From NCBI GenBank assembly GCA_934631005.1, contig CAKTXA010000021.1, forward strand, positions 1-46,718: DNA of 46,718 nt. Direction: 5' to 3'. The position numbers and the translations under genes were made by a program. The stretch is from an uncultured Oscillospiraceae bacterium. Lineage in GTDB: Bacteria; Bacillota; Clostridia; Oscillospirales; Oscillospiraceae. Under the pieces are notes generated by a model. The model was not told where the DNA came from and made no database searches. It was given only the letters and a program-made list of their open reading frames with translations. Positions 22,058 through 31,185 of this stretch are shown here, one piece after another (within the stretch, counting starts at the first letter, position 1; every line of letters starts with the position of its first letter).

Positions 22058-22728
22058 TCTGGTGTGTGGAGGACGACGCGAGCATCCGCGATATTGAGGT
22101 GTATGCCCTGCGCTCAACGGGCTTTGAGGCCGAGGGCTTTGCCGACGGCACGAGCTTCTGGCAGGCGCTGCAGTCGCAGAAGCCGGAGCTGGTCGTGCTG
22201 GACGTGATGCTGCCGGGACTGGACGGCATCGAGCTTTTGCGCCGGATGCGTGCGGCGGAGGAATTTTCGCACATCCCCGTCGTGATGGCCACGGCCAAGG
22301 GCGCGGAGTATGACAAGATCCAGGGCCTGGACCTCGGCGCGGACTATTACCTGACAAAGCCGTTCGGCGTGATGGAGCTCGTCTCCTGCGTCAAGGCGGT
22401 GCTGCGCCGCTGCGCGCCGCAAAGGTCGCCGCAGCTGCTCACCGCGGGCGCGCTCACGCTCGACCCCGAGCGCCACGTCGTCACGGCGGACGGCACGCGC
22501 GTGGAGCTGACGCTGAAGGAATTTGAGCTGCTGCGCCTGCTGCTGCTGCATCCGGGCGTGGCGTTCACGCGCGAAAAGCTGATGGAGCGCGTGTGGGGCA
22601 CGGACTACCTCGGCGAGACGCGCACGGTGGATATGCACGTGCGCACGCTGCGGCAGAAGCTCGGCGCGTGCGGCGAAATGATTGAAACGGTACGCGGGGT
22701 CGGCTACCGGCTGGAGGCGCAGACATGA
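22054..22728 (+). CDS. Phosphate regulon response regulator (PhoB/PhoP type)
   Basis: The 224-residue protein has a receiver domain with the phosphorylated Asp in LVVLDVMLPGLDG (about residue 50) and the conserved lysine in YYLTKPFG. The OmpR/PhoB winged helix follows (LTLKEFELLRLLLLHPG, ETRTVDMHVRTLRQKLG). It starts in a 4-bp overlap with phoU and ends in a 4-bp overlap with the kinase. Its place behind pstSCAB-phoU makes phosphate control the likely role, with the repeats upstream of pstS as target. Confidence 0.92.
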   Translation: MIWCVEDDASIRDIEVYALRSTGFEAEGFADGTSFWQALQSQKPELVVLDVMLPGLDGIELLRRMRAAEEFSHIPVVMATAKGAEYDKIQGLDLGADYYLTKPFGVMELVSCVKAVLRRCAPQRSPQLLTAGALTLDPERHVVTADGTRVELTLKEFELLRLLLLHPGVAFTREKLMERVWGTDYLGETRTVDMHVRTLRQKLGACGEMIETVRGVGYRLEAQT

Positions 22729-24380
22729 CAAAACGAATTTTCCGCTCGATCCTGCTGGTGGCGGGCGCGGTGCTGCTGGCGAGCATCGTGCTCATCATGG
22801 GCGTTCTGTACGGCTACTTCGGCGGCGTGCAGGAGCAGCAGCTGCAGGACGCGCTCACGCTCGCCGCGGCGGGCGTGGAGCAGGACGGCGCCGGGTATCT
22901 GGAGCATCTTGACACCGACCGCTTCCGCCTGACGTGGGTCGCGGCGGACGGCGCGGTGCTGTATGACTCGCAGGCGGACGCCGCGAGCCTTGAAAATCAC
23001 GCGGCGCGCACGGAGATCGCGCAGGCGCTGCAGACCGGCTCCGGCAGCAGCACGCGCTATTCCGCCACGCTGCTGGAAAAGACGATGTATTACGCCAAGC
23101 TGCTGGAGGACGGCACGGTGCTCCGCATCGCCGTCAGCCGCGGCACGGTGGGCGTGCTGGTGCTGGGCATTTTGCAGCCGGTCATCATCGTGGCCATCGC
23201 GGCGCTCATCCTGTCGAACATTCTGGCACACCGGCTGTCGGCGCGCATCGTCGATCCCCTTAACAATCTCGACCTCGAGCATCCGCTCGATAACGACGCC
23301 TACGAGGAGCTGGCGCCGCTGCTCGGACGTATCAGCCGCCAGCATGAGCTCATCGAGCGGCAGATGGAGCAGCTGCGGCGCGAGACGCAGGAGTTTACGC
23401 AGATCACGAACAGCATGCGCGAGGGCCTTGTGCTGCTGGACAGCCACGGCTGCGTTTTGAGCATCAACCCCGCCGCCGTGCGCCTGTTTGACACCGACGG
23501 CGAGTGCGCCGGCAAAGACTTTTTGACCGTGGACCGCAGCGTGGAGCTGACGGGCGCGATCGAAACGGCCCTGCGCGACGGCCACAGCGAGATCCGCGCC
23601 CAGCGCGGCGCGCAGGTGTGGCAGTTTGATGTCAGCCGCACCGGCGAGCCCGGCGCGGAGGCGGGCGCGGTCATCCTCGCCTTTGACATCACCGAGCAGG
23701 AGACGGCCGAGCTCAGCCGCCGCGAATTCACCGCCAACGTCTCGCACGAGCTGAAAACGCCCCTGCAGGGCATCATCGGCAGCGCCGAGCTCATTGAAAA
23801 CGGCATGGTCAAGCCCGAGGATCTGCCGCGCTTTGTGGGGCATATCCGCATGGAGGCGCAGCGGCTCGTCACGCTCATCGCGGACATCATCCGCCTGTCG
23901 CAGCTCGACGAGGGAGTGGAGCTGCCGCGCGAGCCGGTCGACCTGTACGCGCTTTCGCAGGAGGTCGCGCGCGACCTTTCCTCCGCGGCGGAAAAGAAGG
24001 ACGTGCACATCGCCGTGGAGGGCGAAAGCGCCGTGGTGCCCGGCGTGCGGCGGCTGCTGTATGAGACGGTGTATAACCTCTGCGACAACGCCATCCAGTA
24101 TAACGTGGACGGCGGCAGCGTCACGCTGCGCACCGCCGATACGCCGCAGGGCGTGCGCATCCGCGTGACGGATACCGGCATCGGCATCCCGAAGGACGCG
24201 CAGGGGCGCGTATTCGAGCGCTTCTACCGCGTGGATAAAAGCCACTCCAAAGCCTCCGGCGGCACAGGTCTGGGCCTGTCGATCGTCAAACACGCCGTCC
24301 AATACCACGGCGGCAGGATCGACCTCCAAAGCACCCTGGGAAAGGGCACCAGCATCACCGTGACGTTCCCGAAAAAATAA
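22725..24380 (+). CDS. Phosphate sensor histidine kinase (PhoR type)
   Basis: The 551-residue kinase has a first membrane segment (about 8-30), an extracytoplasmic domain of roughly 110 residues, a second segment (about 142-167), a HAMP-like stretch, a PAS domain (REGLVLLDSHGCVLSINPAA), a HisKA domain with the phospho-acceptor in NVSHELKTPLQG (His341) and a HATPase domain (DTGIGIPKD, GTGLGLSIVKH). It phosphorylates the partner response regulator when phosphate is low. The outer domain is of the variable type typical for Firmicute PhoR proteins. Confidence 0.92.
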   Translation: MTKRIFRSILLVAGAVLLASIVLIMGVLYGYFGGVQEQQLQDALTLAAAGVEQDGAGYLEHLDTDRFRLTWVAADGAVLYDSQADAASLENHAARTEIAQALQTGSGSSTRYSATLLEKTMYYAKLLEDGTVLRIAVSRGTVGVLVLGILQPVIIVAIAALILSNILAHRLSARIVDPLNNLDLEHPLDNDAYEELAPLLGRISRQHELIERQMEQLRRETQEFTQITNSMREGLVLLDSHGCVLSINPAAVRLFDTDGECAGKDFLTVDRSVELTGAIETALRDGHSEIRAQRGAQVWQFDVSRTGEPGAEAGAVILAFDITEQETAELSRREFTANVSHELKTPLQGIIGSAELIENGMVKPEDLPRFVGHIRMEAQRLVTLIADIIRLSQLDEGVELPREPVDLYALSQEVARDLSSAAEKKDVHIAVEGESAVVPGVRRLLYETVYNLCDNAIQYNVDGGSVTLRTADTPQGVRIRVTDTGIGIPKDAQGRVFERFYRVDKSHSKASGGTGLGLSIVKHAVQYHGGRIDLQSTLGKGTSITVTFPKK

Positions 24381-24381
24381 G

Positions 24382-24414
24382 AAAAAGCCCTTCTCGAATG
24401 AGAAGGGCTTTTTT
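24382..24414. terminator. Terminator of the pst-pho operon (bidirectional)
   Basis: A 14-bp stem AAAAAGCCCTTCTC/GAGAAGGGCTTTTT with loop GAAT ends in six T residues, 2 bp past the kinase stop. Confidence 0.95.
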
Positions 24415-24580
24415 GATGAATGATGAAGAATAGGGTGAATAAGTAAGCACACACAGCCGAATCCCCGACGCAGCGGCGAAACGCAGGCACCCCATACCTT
24501 CCCCGAGGGGAAGGTATGGGGTGCATTCCGCGCCGCGGTGCGTGCAAAGGCCGCCGCTGCCTGCCTGTGCGAAAAACTGT
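24415..24580. repeat. Interspersed palindromic repeat, copy 5 (truncated)
   Basis: This fragment keeps the GTGAATAAGTAAGCA module, the CCGAATCCCCGACGCAGCGG module and one arm hairpin ACCTTCCCCGAGGGGAAGGT. It lacks the GATGAGGG palindrome and both family ends. It lies between convergent phoR and a MATE gene. Confidence 0.75.
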
Positions 24581-25918
24581 TTAATAGTGATACTTCTTCC
24601 GCTTCCCGACCACGAATGCGACAGACACCACGAACGCGAGGGCGTCGGCGGTGAGCATGGACCACCAGATGCCGTCCACGTCCCAGAGCATCGGCATGAC
24701 GATCACGCAGCCGGTGCGGAATACGAGCGTCCGCAGGAACGACACGATCGCGGACGTCAGGCCGTCGTTGAGGGCCGTAAAGAACGACGAGATGAAAATA
24801 CAGAACCCCGCCAGCAAAAACGACGGCGAGAGCAGCCGGAACGCGTGCACCGTCAGCGCCATGAGCCCTTCGTCATAGCCGACGAAAATTTTCGACAGCG
24901 GCGCGGCGCACACATACGACAAGACCGACAGCACCACGCCCGAGAGACCCATGAGGATGCTGCTTTTGCGCAGCATATTCTTAAGCTCCGCGTGATTCCC
25001 CGCGCCGTAGTGGAACGAGATGATCGGCGCGCAGCCGATGGCATAGCCGATGTCGATGGCCACGAACACGAACTGCACGTACATGAGCACCCCGTAGGCC
25101 GACACGCCGTCCTCGCCGATATAGCGCAGCAGCTGGAAGTTATACAGCACGCTCACGAGGGACGACGAGATGTTGCTCATCAGCTCCGACGAGCCGTTGC
25201 CGCACGCCTGCAGGATCGCGCGCACCTCCAGCCGTGTGCCGCGCAGGCGCAGGCGGCTGCTGTTCGGGCGGAGGAAGTAGACGAGCGGCAGCACGCCGCC
25301 GACGCACTGGCTCAGGCCCGTGGCGATGGCTGCGCCCGCCACGCCCCAGCGCAGCACGCCCACGAACACGGCGTCGAGCACCATATTCGTCACGCCCGCG
25401 GCCACGGTCACGATCAGCCCCAGCTTCGGCTTTTCCGCCGCGATGAGGAAGCTCTGGAACACGTTCTGCAGCATGAACGCCACGGTAAAGCCCGTCACGA
25501 TGCGCCCATAGAGCACGCAATCGGCGAGCATCTCCTCCGTCGCGCCCAGAAGCTCCGCCACCTGCGGCATGAAGATCACGCCGATGGCGCTCAGCACCGC
25601 GCCCAGCCCCAGTGTGAAGAGGATCATCATGGAAAAATAGCGGTTGGCGCGCTCCGGATCGCCCTCGCCGAGGACCTTGGACACCAGCGCCGTGCCGCCC
25701 GTGCCGATCATAAAGCCCATGCCGCCGAGCACCATGATGAACGGCATGATGAGGTTGATGGACGCGAAGGCGGTCTTGCCCGTGAAGTTCGAGACAAAGA
25801 ACCCGTCCACCACGCCGTAGATGGACGTAAAGACCATCATCACGATCGACGGCATCACGAACCGCAGCAGCCGCCCATAGGTGAAATGATCGGAGAGTTG
25901 GATGTTCAGTTTCGGCAC
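24581..25918 (-). CDS. MATE family efflux transporter
   Basis: The 445-residue protein starts at GTG 25918 behind AGGAGG with 9-nt spacing. It shows two MATE halves with twelve predicted membrane segments, starting LLRFVMPSIVMMVFTSIYGV-like and containing MIGTGGTALVSKVLGEGD. MATE proteins export drugs and organic cations with sodium or proton exchange. The substrate cannot be told from sequence. It is monocistronic with its own promoter, and two other MATE genes occur in the window. Confidence 0.93.
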   Translation of the reverse strand: MPKLNIQLSDHFTYGRLLRFVMPSIVMMVFTSIYGVVDGFFVSNFTGKTAFASINLIMPFIMVLGGMGFMIGTGGTALVSKVLGEGDPERANRYFSMMILFTLGLGAVLSAIGVIFMPQVAELLGATEEMLADCVLYGRIVTGFTVAFMLQNVFQSFLIAAEKPKLGLIVTVAAGVTNMVLDAVFVGVLRWGVAGAAIATGLSQCVGGVLPLVYFLRPNSSRLRLRGTRLEVRAILQACGNGSSELMSNISSSLVSVLYNFQLLRYIGEDGVSAYGVLMYVQFVFVAIDIGYAIGCAPIISFHYGAGNHAELKNMLRKSSILMGLSGVVLSVLSYVCAAPLSKIFVGYDEGLMALTVHAFRLLSPSFLLAGFCIFISSFFTALNDGLTSAIVSFLRTLVFRTGCVIVMPMLWDVDGIWWSMLTADALAFVVSVAFVVGKRKKYHY

Positions 25919-25968
25919 GATGGATCGCCTCCTAATTATAAATATTGTCCGCAGAGTGAACGAGGGGG

Positions 25969-25997
25969 ACTATAGCATGAAAAGAAAAAATTGTCAA
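25969..25997 (-). promoter_or_regulatory. Promoter of the first MATE gene
   Basis: On the minus strand TTGACA (complement of 25992-25997) and TATAGT (complement of 25969-25974) are 17 bp apart, about 50 bp before the start codon. Between this promoter and that of glnN (about 26000-26212) I see only a perfect hairpin, GCGGGCAT/ATGCCCGC (26036-26054), and AT-rich DNA. Confidence 0.8.
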
Positions 25998-26212
25998 CGC
26001 CCGCTGCCGATCCTTCATAAATCTTAAGGAGGCGTGCGGGCATAAAATGCCCGCTGCGGCGGATGCGCAGACTGCGCCGGCCGGAGCGGGTACAAACTGA
26101 CTATACGCCCAAAAGCGGTGAAATGCAAGGATTTTTTTATGATTTTTGAATTTTTGTGGATTTTAGCGGCTCGTTTTTTCCGATTTTCGGATTATTCGGT
26201 AAAAATGCGCTC

Positions 26213-26241
26213 TTGACGCGCGGCGGCTTTGCAGGTAAAAT
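26213..26241 (+). promoter_or_regulatory. Promoter of glutamine synthetase III
   Basis: TTGACG (26213-26218) and TAAAAT (26236-26241) are 17 bp apart, about 57 bp before the ATG. Confidence 0.75.
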
Positions 26242-26298
26242 TTGTCCATCGTTTATTTTTCCGGTGCGCCGGTATTATGATGAAGGAGGAAAATCGTC

Positions 26299-28395
26299 AT
26301 GCAGTCGAAAGAAAAGATCCCCGAACTGTTCGGAAGCAATGTATTTAATGAGGCGGCCATGCAGCAGTATGTGTCCGGCTCGGCCTTCCAGACCTGGAAA
26401 AACTGCCTGGCCAACGGCAGCGCGCTGCCGCTCGACGTTGCAAACGACATCGCCGACGGCATGAAGATCTGGGCTCTGGAGCACGGCGCGACCCACTATA
26501 CCCACTGGTTCCAGCCGCTGACCGGCGTCACCGCCGAGAAGCACGACAGCTTTATCCACCCCGTGGGCGGCGGCAAGGTCATTATGGACTTCTCCGGCAA
26601 GGAGCTCGTCCGCGGCGAGCCGGATGCGTCCTCGTTCCCCTCCGGCGGCCTGCGCGCCACATTTGAAGCGCGCGGCTACAGCGCGTGGGATCCCACGGCG
26701 TTCGCGTTCATCAAGGACGGCAGCCTCTGTATCCCCACCGTATTCTGCTCTTACTCCGGCGAGGCGCTGGATAAGAAAACGCCGCTGCTGCGCTCCATCG
26801 ACGCCGTCTCCCGGCAGGCCATCCGCATCCTGCGCCTGTTCGGCGACGAGAGCTCGCAGCGCGTGCTCGCGCAGGTCGGCCCCGAGCAGGAGTATTTCCT
26901 GATCGACAAGGAGCTGTACCTCAAACGTGAGGATCTGCGCCTGTGCGGCCGGACGCTCTTCGGCGCCAAGCCCCCCAAGGGCCAGGAGCTGGACGACCAT
27001 TATTTCGGCACCATCCGTCCGCGCGTGGCGGCGTATATGCGCGATCTGGACGAGGAGCTGTGGAAGCTCGGCGTTCTGTCCAAAACGAAGCACAACGAGG
27101 TCGCCCCGGCGCAGCACGAGATGGCGCCGATCTACACCGACGCAAACGCCGCCAGCGATCAGAACCAGCTGACGATGGAGATCATGAAAAAGGTCGCCGA
27201 GCGCCACGGGCTGATCTGCCTGCTGCATGAAAAGCCCTTTGCGGGCGTGAACGGCAGCGGCAAGCACAACAACTGGTCGCTCGCCACCGACACCGGCGAC
27301 AACCTCTTCTCCCCGGGCAAAACGCCCAGCCAGAACGCGCGGTTCCTCCTGTTCCTCGCGGCGTTCATCCAGGGCGTGGACGAATATCAGGAGCTGCTGC
27401 GCTGCACGGTCTCCTTTGCCGGCAACGACCACCGGCTCGGCGCGCAGGAGGCCCCTCCCGCGATCATCTCCATCTTCCTCGGCGAGGAGCTCGAGGCGAT
27501 CGTGGACAGCATCGTGACCGGCCATGACTACACCGACCGCGCGCGCAACAGCCTGCGCATCGGCGTGGATGTGCTGCCCGCCATCCCCAAGGATACCACC
27601 GACCGCAACCGCACCTCGCCCGTGGCGTTTACCGGCAACAAGTTTGAGTTCCGGATGCCCGGCTCGAGCCAGTCCATCGCGGGGCCGAACACCATCCTTA
27701 ACGCCATCATGGCCGAGGAGCTGCGGCAGTTTGCCGACGAGCTGGAGGGCGCGCAGGATCTCCCCGCCGCCCTGCATGACCTCATCCGCCGTGCCTTTAC
27801 CGACCACCGCCGCATCCTCTTCAGCGGCAACGGCTATGAGGACAGCTGGATCGAGGAGGCGAAAAAACGCGGCCTTGCCAACCTGACGAGCACCGCCGCG
27901 GCGCTGCCGACCTACATCCTCCCCAAGAACATCGCCCTGCTCACGCGCCACCATGTCTACTCCGAGGCGGAGATCATGGCGCGGCACGAGGTGCACATGG
28001 AAAAATACTGCAAGGTGGTGGGCATTGAGGCCGCCACGCTCGTCGATATGGTGCAGCACAGCATCCTCGGCGCGGCGAGCGCCTACGCGGGCAAGCTCTG
28101 CCAGACCATCGTGCAGAAAAAGGCCGCCCTGCCCGGCGCGGCCTGCCGCACGGAGACAGCGCTGGCCGGCACCATCAGTAACCTCTGCGACACGCTCATG
28201 GAGCGCACGCTCGATCTCAAGACCGCGCTGCAGAACGTGCCGAAGCTGCCGCTGGAGGAACTCATCGGCTACTATCACGACGTCGTGTTCCGGAAGATGG
28301 GCGACGTGCGCGAGATCGTCGACCAGCTTGAGCAGCTCGTCGACAAGAGCGACTGGCCGTTCCCGACGTATACGGACCTGCTGTTCTCTGTTTAA
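26299..28395 (+). CDS. glnN: Glutamine synthetase type III
   Basis: The 698-residue protein has the size and layout of GSIII, far longer than GSI or GSII. GSIII marks are THWFQPLTG near 75, VGPEQEYFLID, HNEVAPAQHEMAPIY, GVNGSGKHNNWSL (ATP/glutamate site) and EFRMPGSSQSIAGP. It condenses ammonia with glutamate using ATP and is the main ammonium-assimilation enzyme in many gut anaerobes. AAGGAGGA lies 8 nt before the ATG. The gene is monocistronic with its own promoter and terminator; no GlnR or GlnB gene is close. Confidence 0.96.
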   Translation: MQSKEKIPELFGSNVFNEAAMQQYVSGSAFQTWKNCLANGSALPLDVANDIADGMKIWALEHGATHYTHWFQPLTGVTAEKHDSFIHPVGGGKVIMDFSGKELVRGEPDASSFPSGGLRATFEARGYSAWDPTAFAFIKDGSLCIPTVFCSYSGEALDKKTPLLRSIDAVSRQAIRILRLFGDESSQRVLAQVGPEQEYFLIDKELYLKREDLRLCGRTLFGAKPPKGQELDDHYFGTIRPRVAAYMRDLDEELWKLGVLSKTKHNEVAPAQHEMAPIYTDANAASDQNQLTMEIMKKVAERHGLICLLHEKPFAGVNGSGKHNNWSLATDTGDNLFSPGKTPSQNARFLLFLAAFIQGVDEYQELLRCTVSFAGNDHRLGAQEAPPAIISIFLGEELEAIVDSIVTGHDYTDRARNSLRIGVDVLPAIPKDTTDRNRTSPVAFTGNKFEFRMPGSSQSIAGPNTILNAIMAEELRQFADELEGAQDLPAALHDLIRRAFTDHRRILFSGNGYEDSWIEEAKKRGLANLTSTAAALPTYILPKNIALLTRHHVYSEAEIMARHEVHMEKYCKVVGIEAATLVDMVQHSILGAASAYAGKLCQTIVQKKAALPGAACRTETALAGTISNLCDTLMERTLDLKTALQNVPKLPLEELIGYYHDVVFRKMGDVREIVDQLEQLVDKSDWPFPTYTDLLFSV

Positions 28396-28500
28396 TGTTA
28401 AAAACTCCGCTCCCGGTCCTCCTCTGAATCAAACACCTGTATTTCCCGACAGTTCCCCATCTGTTCTCCAACCGTTTTTCCTGCTGGGAGAGGAGCTTTC

Positions 28501-28532
28501 GCGCCGCAGCCTGAAAAGACTGCGGCGCTTTT
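28501..28532 (+). terminator. Terminator of glnN
   Basis: A 9-bp stem GCGCCGCAG/CTGCGGCGC with a 10-nt loop is followed by TTTT. It lies about 105 bp past the stop; the stretch between shows nothing else. Confidence 0.75.
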
Positions 28533-28546
28533 CACACGCGCATTGC

Positions 28547-28575
28547 TTGACAGGTGCGGAACGGCGGCGTATAAT
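28547..28575 (+). promoter_or_regulatory. Consensus promoter of the coiled-coil gene
   Basis: TTGACA (28547-28552) and TATAAT (28570-28575) are both perfect consensus with 17-bp spacing. The gene should be transcribed strongly. Confidence 0.9.
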
Positions 28576-28604
28576 GAACGAAAAGTGAGTATGGGGGTGC
28601 GTTT

Positions 28605-29072
28605 ATGGATCTGGAGCTGCTGCAGGCGATCGAAAAAATGATGGACAAAATGATGGACGGCAAGCTGGAGCCGATCCATAGGCGTCTGGATTCGATGGAT
28701 TCCCGCCTGGATTCGATGGATTCCCGCCTGGATTCGATGGATTCCCGCCTGGATTCGATGGACTCCCGTCTGGATGCTATGGATTCCCGCCTGGATTCTG
28801 TGGAATCGCAGCTGGGCGAATTGAAGGACCGCGTCAGCGCAGTGGAAGAAAAGCAGGATCGGATGCAGGAACAGCTCACTGCCGTGGAGGAAAAACAGGA
28901 CCGGATGCAGGAGCAGCTCACGGCTGTGGAGGAAAAGCAGGACCGGATGCAGGAAAAGCTCACCGCCATGGAGGAAAAGCAGGATCTGATGAACGAGTCG
29001 ATCGGCGTCATTCTGGAGTGGGCGGACGATGTGCACACCGCGCGCGACCTGCCGCTGCCGAAGATCATGTGA
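28605..29072 (+). CDS. Coiled-coil protein built from tandem repeats
   Basis: The 155-residue protein starts behind GGGGGTG. After a Met-rich helix (ELLQAIEKMMDKMMDG) it consists of about six heptads of the form RLDSMDS (about 27-69). About three 14-residue units of the form VEEKQDRMQEQLTA follow (about 80-130), then a short tail with ILEWADDVHTARDLPLPKIM. The heptad pattern predicts a long parallel coiled coil. There is no signal peptide or membrane segment. I cannot assign a function. The perfect promoter and strong terminator argue for a well-expressed cytoplasmic protein. The number of repeats may vary between strains. Confidence 0.85.
   Translation: MDLELLQAIEKMMDKMMDGKLEPIHRRLDSMDSRLDSMDSRLDSMDSRLDSMDSRLDAMDSRLDSVESQLGELKDRVSAVEEKQDRMQEQLTAVEEKQDRMQEQLTAVEEKQDRMQEKLTAMEEKQDLMNESIGVILEWADDVHTARDLPLPKIM
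28686..28808 (+). repeat. 21-bp tandem repeat array inside the coiled-coil gene
   Basis: About six head-to-tail units of the 21-bp sequence CTGGATTCGATGGATTCCCG+C begin at 28686; the first three are identical and later ones differ by few bases. Each unit encodes one heptad. Confidence 0.9.
28842..28997 (+). repeat. 42-bp tandem repeat array inside the coiled-coil gene
   Basis: Three full 42-bp units (28842-28883, 28884-28925, 28926-28967) and a partial fourth each encode two heptads around EEKQDRMQE. The units differ mainly at third codon positions, so they are older than the 21-bp array. Confidence 0.85.
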
Positions 29073-29089
29073 AAAAGAACTGTGAACGG

Positions 29090-29118
29090 GCGATGCCGCT
29101 GAGCGGCATCGCTTTTTT
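29090..29118 (+). terminator. Terminator of the coiled-coil gene
   Basis: Stem GCGATGCCG/CGGCATCGC with a 5-nt loop is followed by six T residues. Confidence 0.92.
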
Positions 29119-29167
29119 GCATAAAAAGGAAGTTCCTGCGGCGCGCAAGTTCATAAAAATTGCGCAG

Positions 29168-29196
29168 TTGACGAATGGCGGCGATTGGAGTATCAT
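29168..29196 (+). promoter_or_regulatory. asnB promoter
   Basis: TTGACG (29168-29173) and TATCAT (29191-29196) are 17 bp apart, just ahead of the T-box leader. Confidence 0.75.
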
Positions 29197-29202
29197 CGGA
29201 AC

Positions 29203-29510
29203 ATAAATTTTGCCGCGATGAGCGGCGGAATGATATTGCAAAAGGCCATGATGAAGAAAAGTACGCGAGCACGCGCTCCCAGAGAGCCGGGGACAGGTGA
29301 GAGCCCGGCAGCAGCCCTTGCGGAAAGAACACTTCGGAGCCGCCGACGGAAAGGGCTTGACCCGAGTAGGAAGGACGCGATGCGCGGCGTTAAGGCGCAC
29401 GGGCTTATCAGAGCTCGTCAAGGGGCTGTGAAAACAGCAATGCAGGTGGCACCGCGGATCGGCAGTATTCGTCCTGAAATTCAGGAGATACTGCCGCTTA
29501 TTTTATCCGG
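29203..29510 (+). promoter_or_regulatory. T-box leader, asparagine-specific
   Basis: The leader has the AGAGAG motif of Stem I (29281-29286), a GGTGAGA-type region and a specifier AAC (29328-29330, in AAGAACAC), which reads asparagine. The T-box core is GCAGGTGGCACCGCG (29442-29456). The TGGC bulge would pair with the end of a tRNA with discriminator G, as in tRNA-Asn. A terminator hairpin (GGCAGTAT/ATACTGCC, 29461-29495) with a U-rich tail follows. Uncharged tRNA-Asn would favour the antiterminator and switch on asnB. Confidence 0.93.
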
Positions 29511-29522
29511 AGGTGCTTTTTT

Positions 29523-31109
29523 ATGTGTGCAATTATTGGATTTACGTCGAAAACTCTGACGCCCGACGCGGCGCGGCCGTATTTTGACCGCACCGTCTCC
29601 CGCGGGCCAGACGCCACGCGGCTGGAGAAAGTCGGGTCGGCGAGCTGCCTGGGGTTCCACCGGCTGGCCATCATGGGCCTGCACGAGGAGGGGATGCAGC
29701 CGTTCTATCTCGGCGGCGACGCCGCGGTCTGCAACGGCGAGCTGTATGGCTTCCGCCCGGTCAAAAAGGAACTGGAGGCCAAGGGCTACACGTTCCGCTC
29801 CGAGTCCGACTGCGAGATCATCCTGCCGCTGTGGAAGGAATACGGCGTGGAGATGTTCGCAAAGCTCGACGCGGAGTTCGCCATGGTCATTTACGACGCG
29901 GCGTCCGACTCGCTCGTCGCCGCGCGCGACCCCATCGGCATCCGCCCGCTGTTCTACGGGTATCTGGCGGACGGCGGCATCGTCTTTGCCAGCGAGGCGA
30001 AAAACCTCATCGGCCTGTGCAAAGAGGTCTGCCCCTTCCCGCCGGGACATTACTACAAGGACGGCCAGTTCGTCCGCTACGCCGACCTTACCACGGTGAA
30101 AACGTACTGTGAGGACGATCTGGATACCGTCTGCAAGTCCATCCGCGAAAAGCTGATCGTGGGCGTTTCCAAGCGGCTGGACGCCGACGCGCCGCTCGGC
30201 TTCCTCCTCTCCGGCGGCCTCGATTCCAGCCTTGTCTGCGCCATCTCAGCGAAGCTGCTGGGCAAGAAGATCCGCACATTCGCCATCGGCATGGACCTGG
30301 ACCCCATCGACCTCAAATATGCCCGCGAGGTGGCCGATTTCATCGGCGCGGAGCACACCGAGGTCAGCATGACGAAGCAGGACGTGCTGGACGCGCTGGA
30401 GCCGGTCATCGCGCTTTTGGGAACGTATGACATCACGACCATCCGCGCGAGCATCGGCATGTATCTGTGCTGCAAGGCCATCCACGAGCAGACGGACGTG
30501 CGCGTTCTGATGACGGGCGAAATTTCCGACGAGCTGTTCGGCTACAAATACACCGACTTCGCCCCCTCCGCCGAAGCCTTCCAGCAGGAGGCGAAAAAGC
30601 GCGTGGACGAGCTGTATATGTACGACGTGCTGCGCGCCGACCGCTGCATCAGCGTCAACTCTCTCGAGGCGCGCGTGCCGTTCGGCGACCTGGACTTTGT
30701 GAAGTACGTCATGTCCATCGACCCCGAAAAGAAGCTCAACACCTACGACATGGGCAAATACCTCCTGCGCAAAGCCTTCGCCGACGATCACATCCTGCCC
30801 GAGGACATCCTCTGGCGGCAGAAGGCCGCGTTCTCCGACGCCGTGGGCCACTCCATGGTGGACGACCTCAAGGAATACGCCGAGAGCCGCTATACCGACG
30901 CCGAATTCGAAGAGAAGTGCAGACAGTATGACTTCGCCCAGCCGTTCACGAAGGAGAGCCTGCTGTACCGCGAGATCTTCGAAAAATACTACCCCGGTCA
31001 GGCAAAGATGGTCAAGGACTTCTGGATGCCGAACAAGGCCTGGAAGGGCTGCGACGTCAAAGACCCGTCGGCGAGAGTCCTGTCGAACTACGGCGCAAGC
31101 GGTAAGTAA
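29523..31109 (+). CDS. asnB: Asparagine synthase (glutamine-hydrolysing)
   Basis: The 528-residue protein begins MCAIIGFTSK, so Cys2 becomes the N-terminal nucleophile of the glutaminase domain. CNGELYGFRPVKKELEAKGY and the glutaminase loop follow. The synthetase domain has the ATP pyrophosphatase motif LSGGLDSSLV and the aspartate-site EARVPFGDLDFV. It makes asparagine from aspartate, ATP and glutamine. The T-box with an Asn specifier directly upstream supports the assignment. GGAGG lies 9 nt before the ATG. No terminator is visible between this gene and the next. Confidence 0.96.
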   Translation: MCAIIGFTSKTLTPDAARPYFDRTVSRGPDATRLEKVGSASCLGFHRLAIMGLHEEGMQPFYLGGDAAVCNGELYGFRPVKKELEAKGYTFRSESDCEIILPLWKEYGVEMFAKLDAEFAMVIYDAASDSLVAARDPIGIRPLFYGYLADGGIVFASEAKNLIGLCKEVCPFPPGHYYKDGQFVRYADLTTVKTYCEDDLDTVCKSIREKLIVGVSKRLDADAPLGFLLSGGLDSSLVCAISAKLLGKKIRTFAIGMDLDPIDLKYAREVADFIGAEHTEVSMTKQDVLDALEPVIALLGTYDITTIRASIGMYLCCKAIHEQTDVRVLMTGEISDELFGYKYTDFAPSAEAFQQEAKKRVDELYMYDVLRADRCISVNSLEARVPFGDLDFVKYVMSIDPEKKLNTYDMGKYLLRKAFADDHILPEDILWRQKAAFSDAVGHSMVDDLKEYAESRYTDAEFEEKCRQYDFAQPFTKESLLYREIFEKYYPGQAKMVKDFWMPNKAWKGCDVKDPSARVLSNYGASGK

Positions 31110-31185
31110 TACGAAATTGACTGGAAGCTGCCGCAAAACTGTGATAAACTAGGTGCAGAAACTACGAACAGCAGGGGGAAGCGCC

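Noticed and set aside
28686..28997. CRISPR array
   Set aside because: The repeats are directly adjacent without unique spacers, lie inside a reading frame and keep the heptad register.
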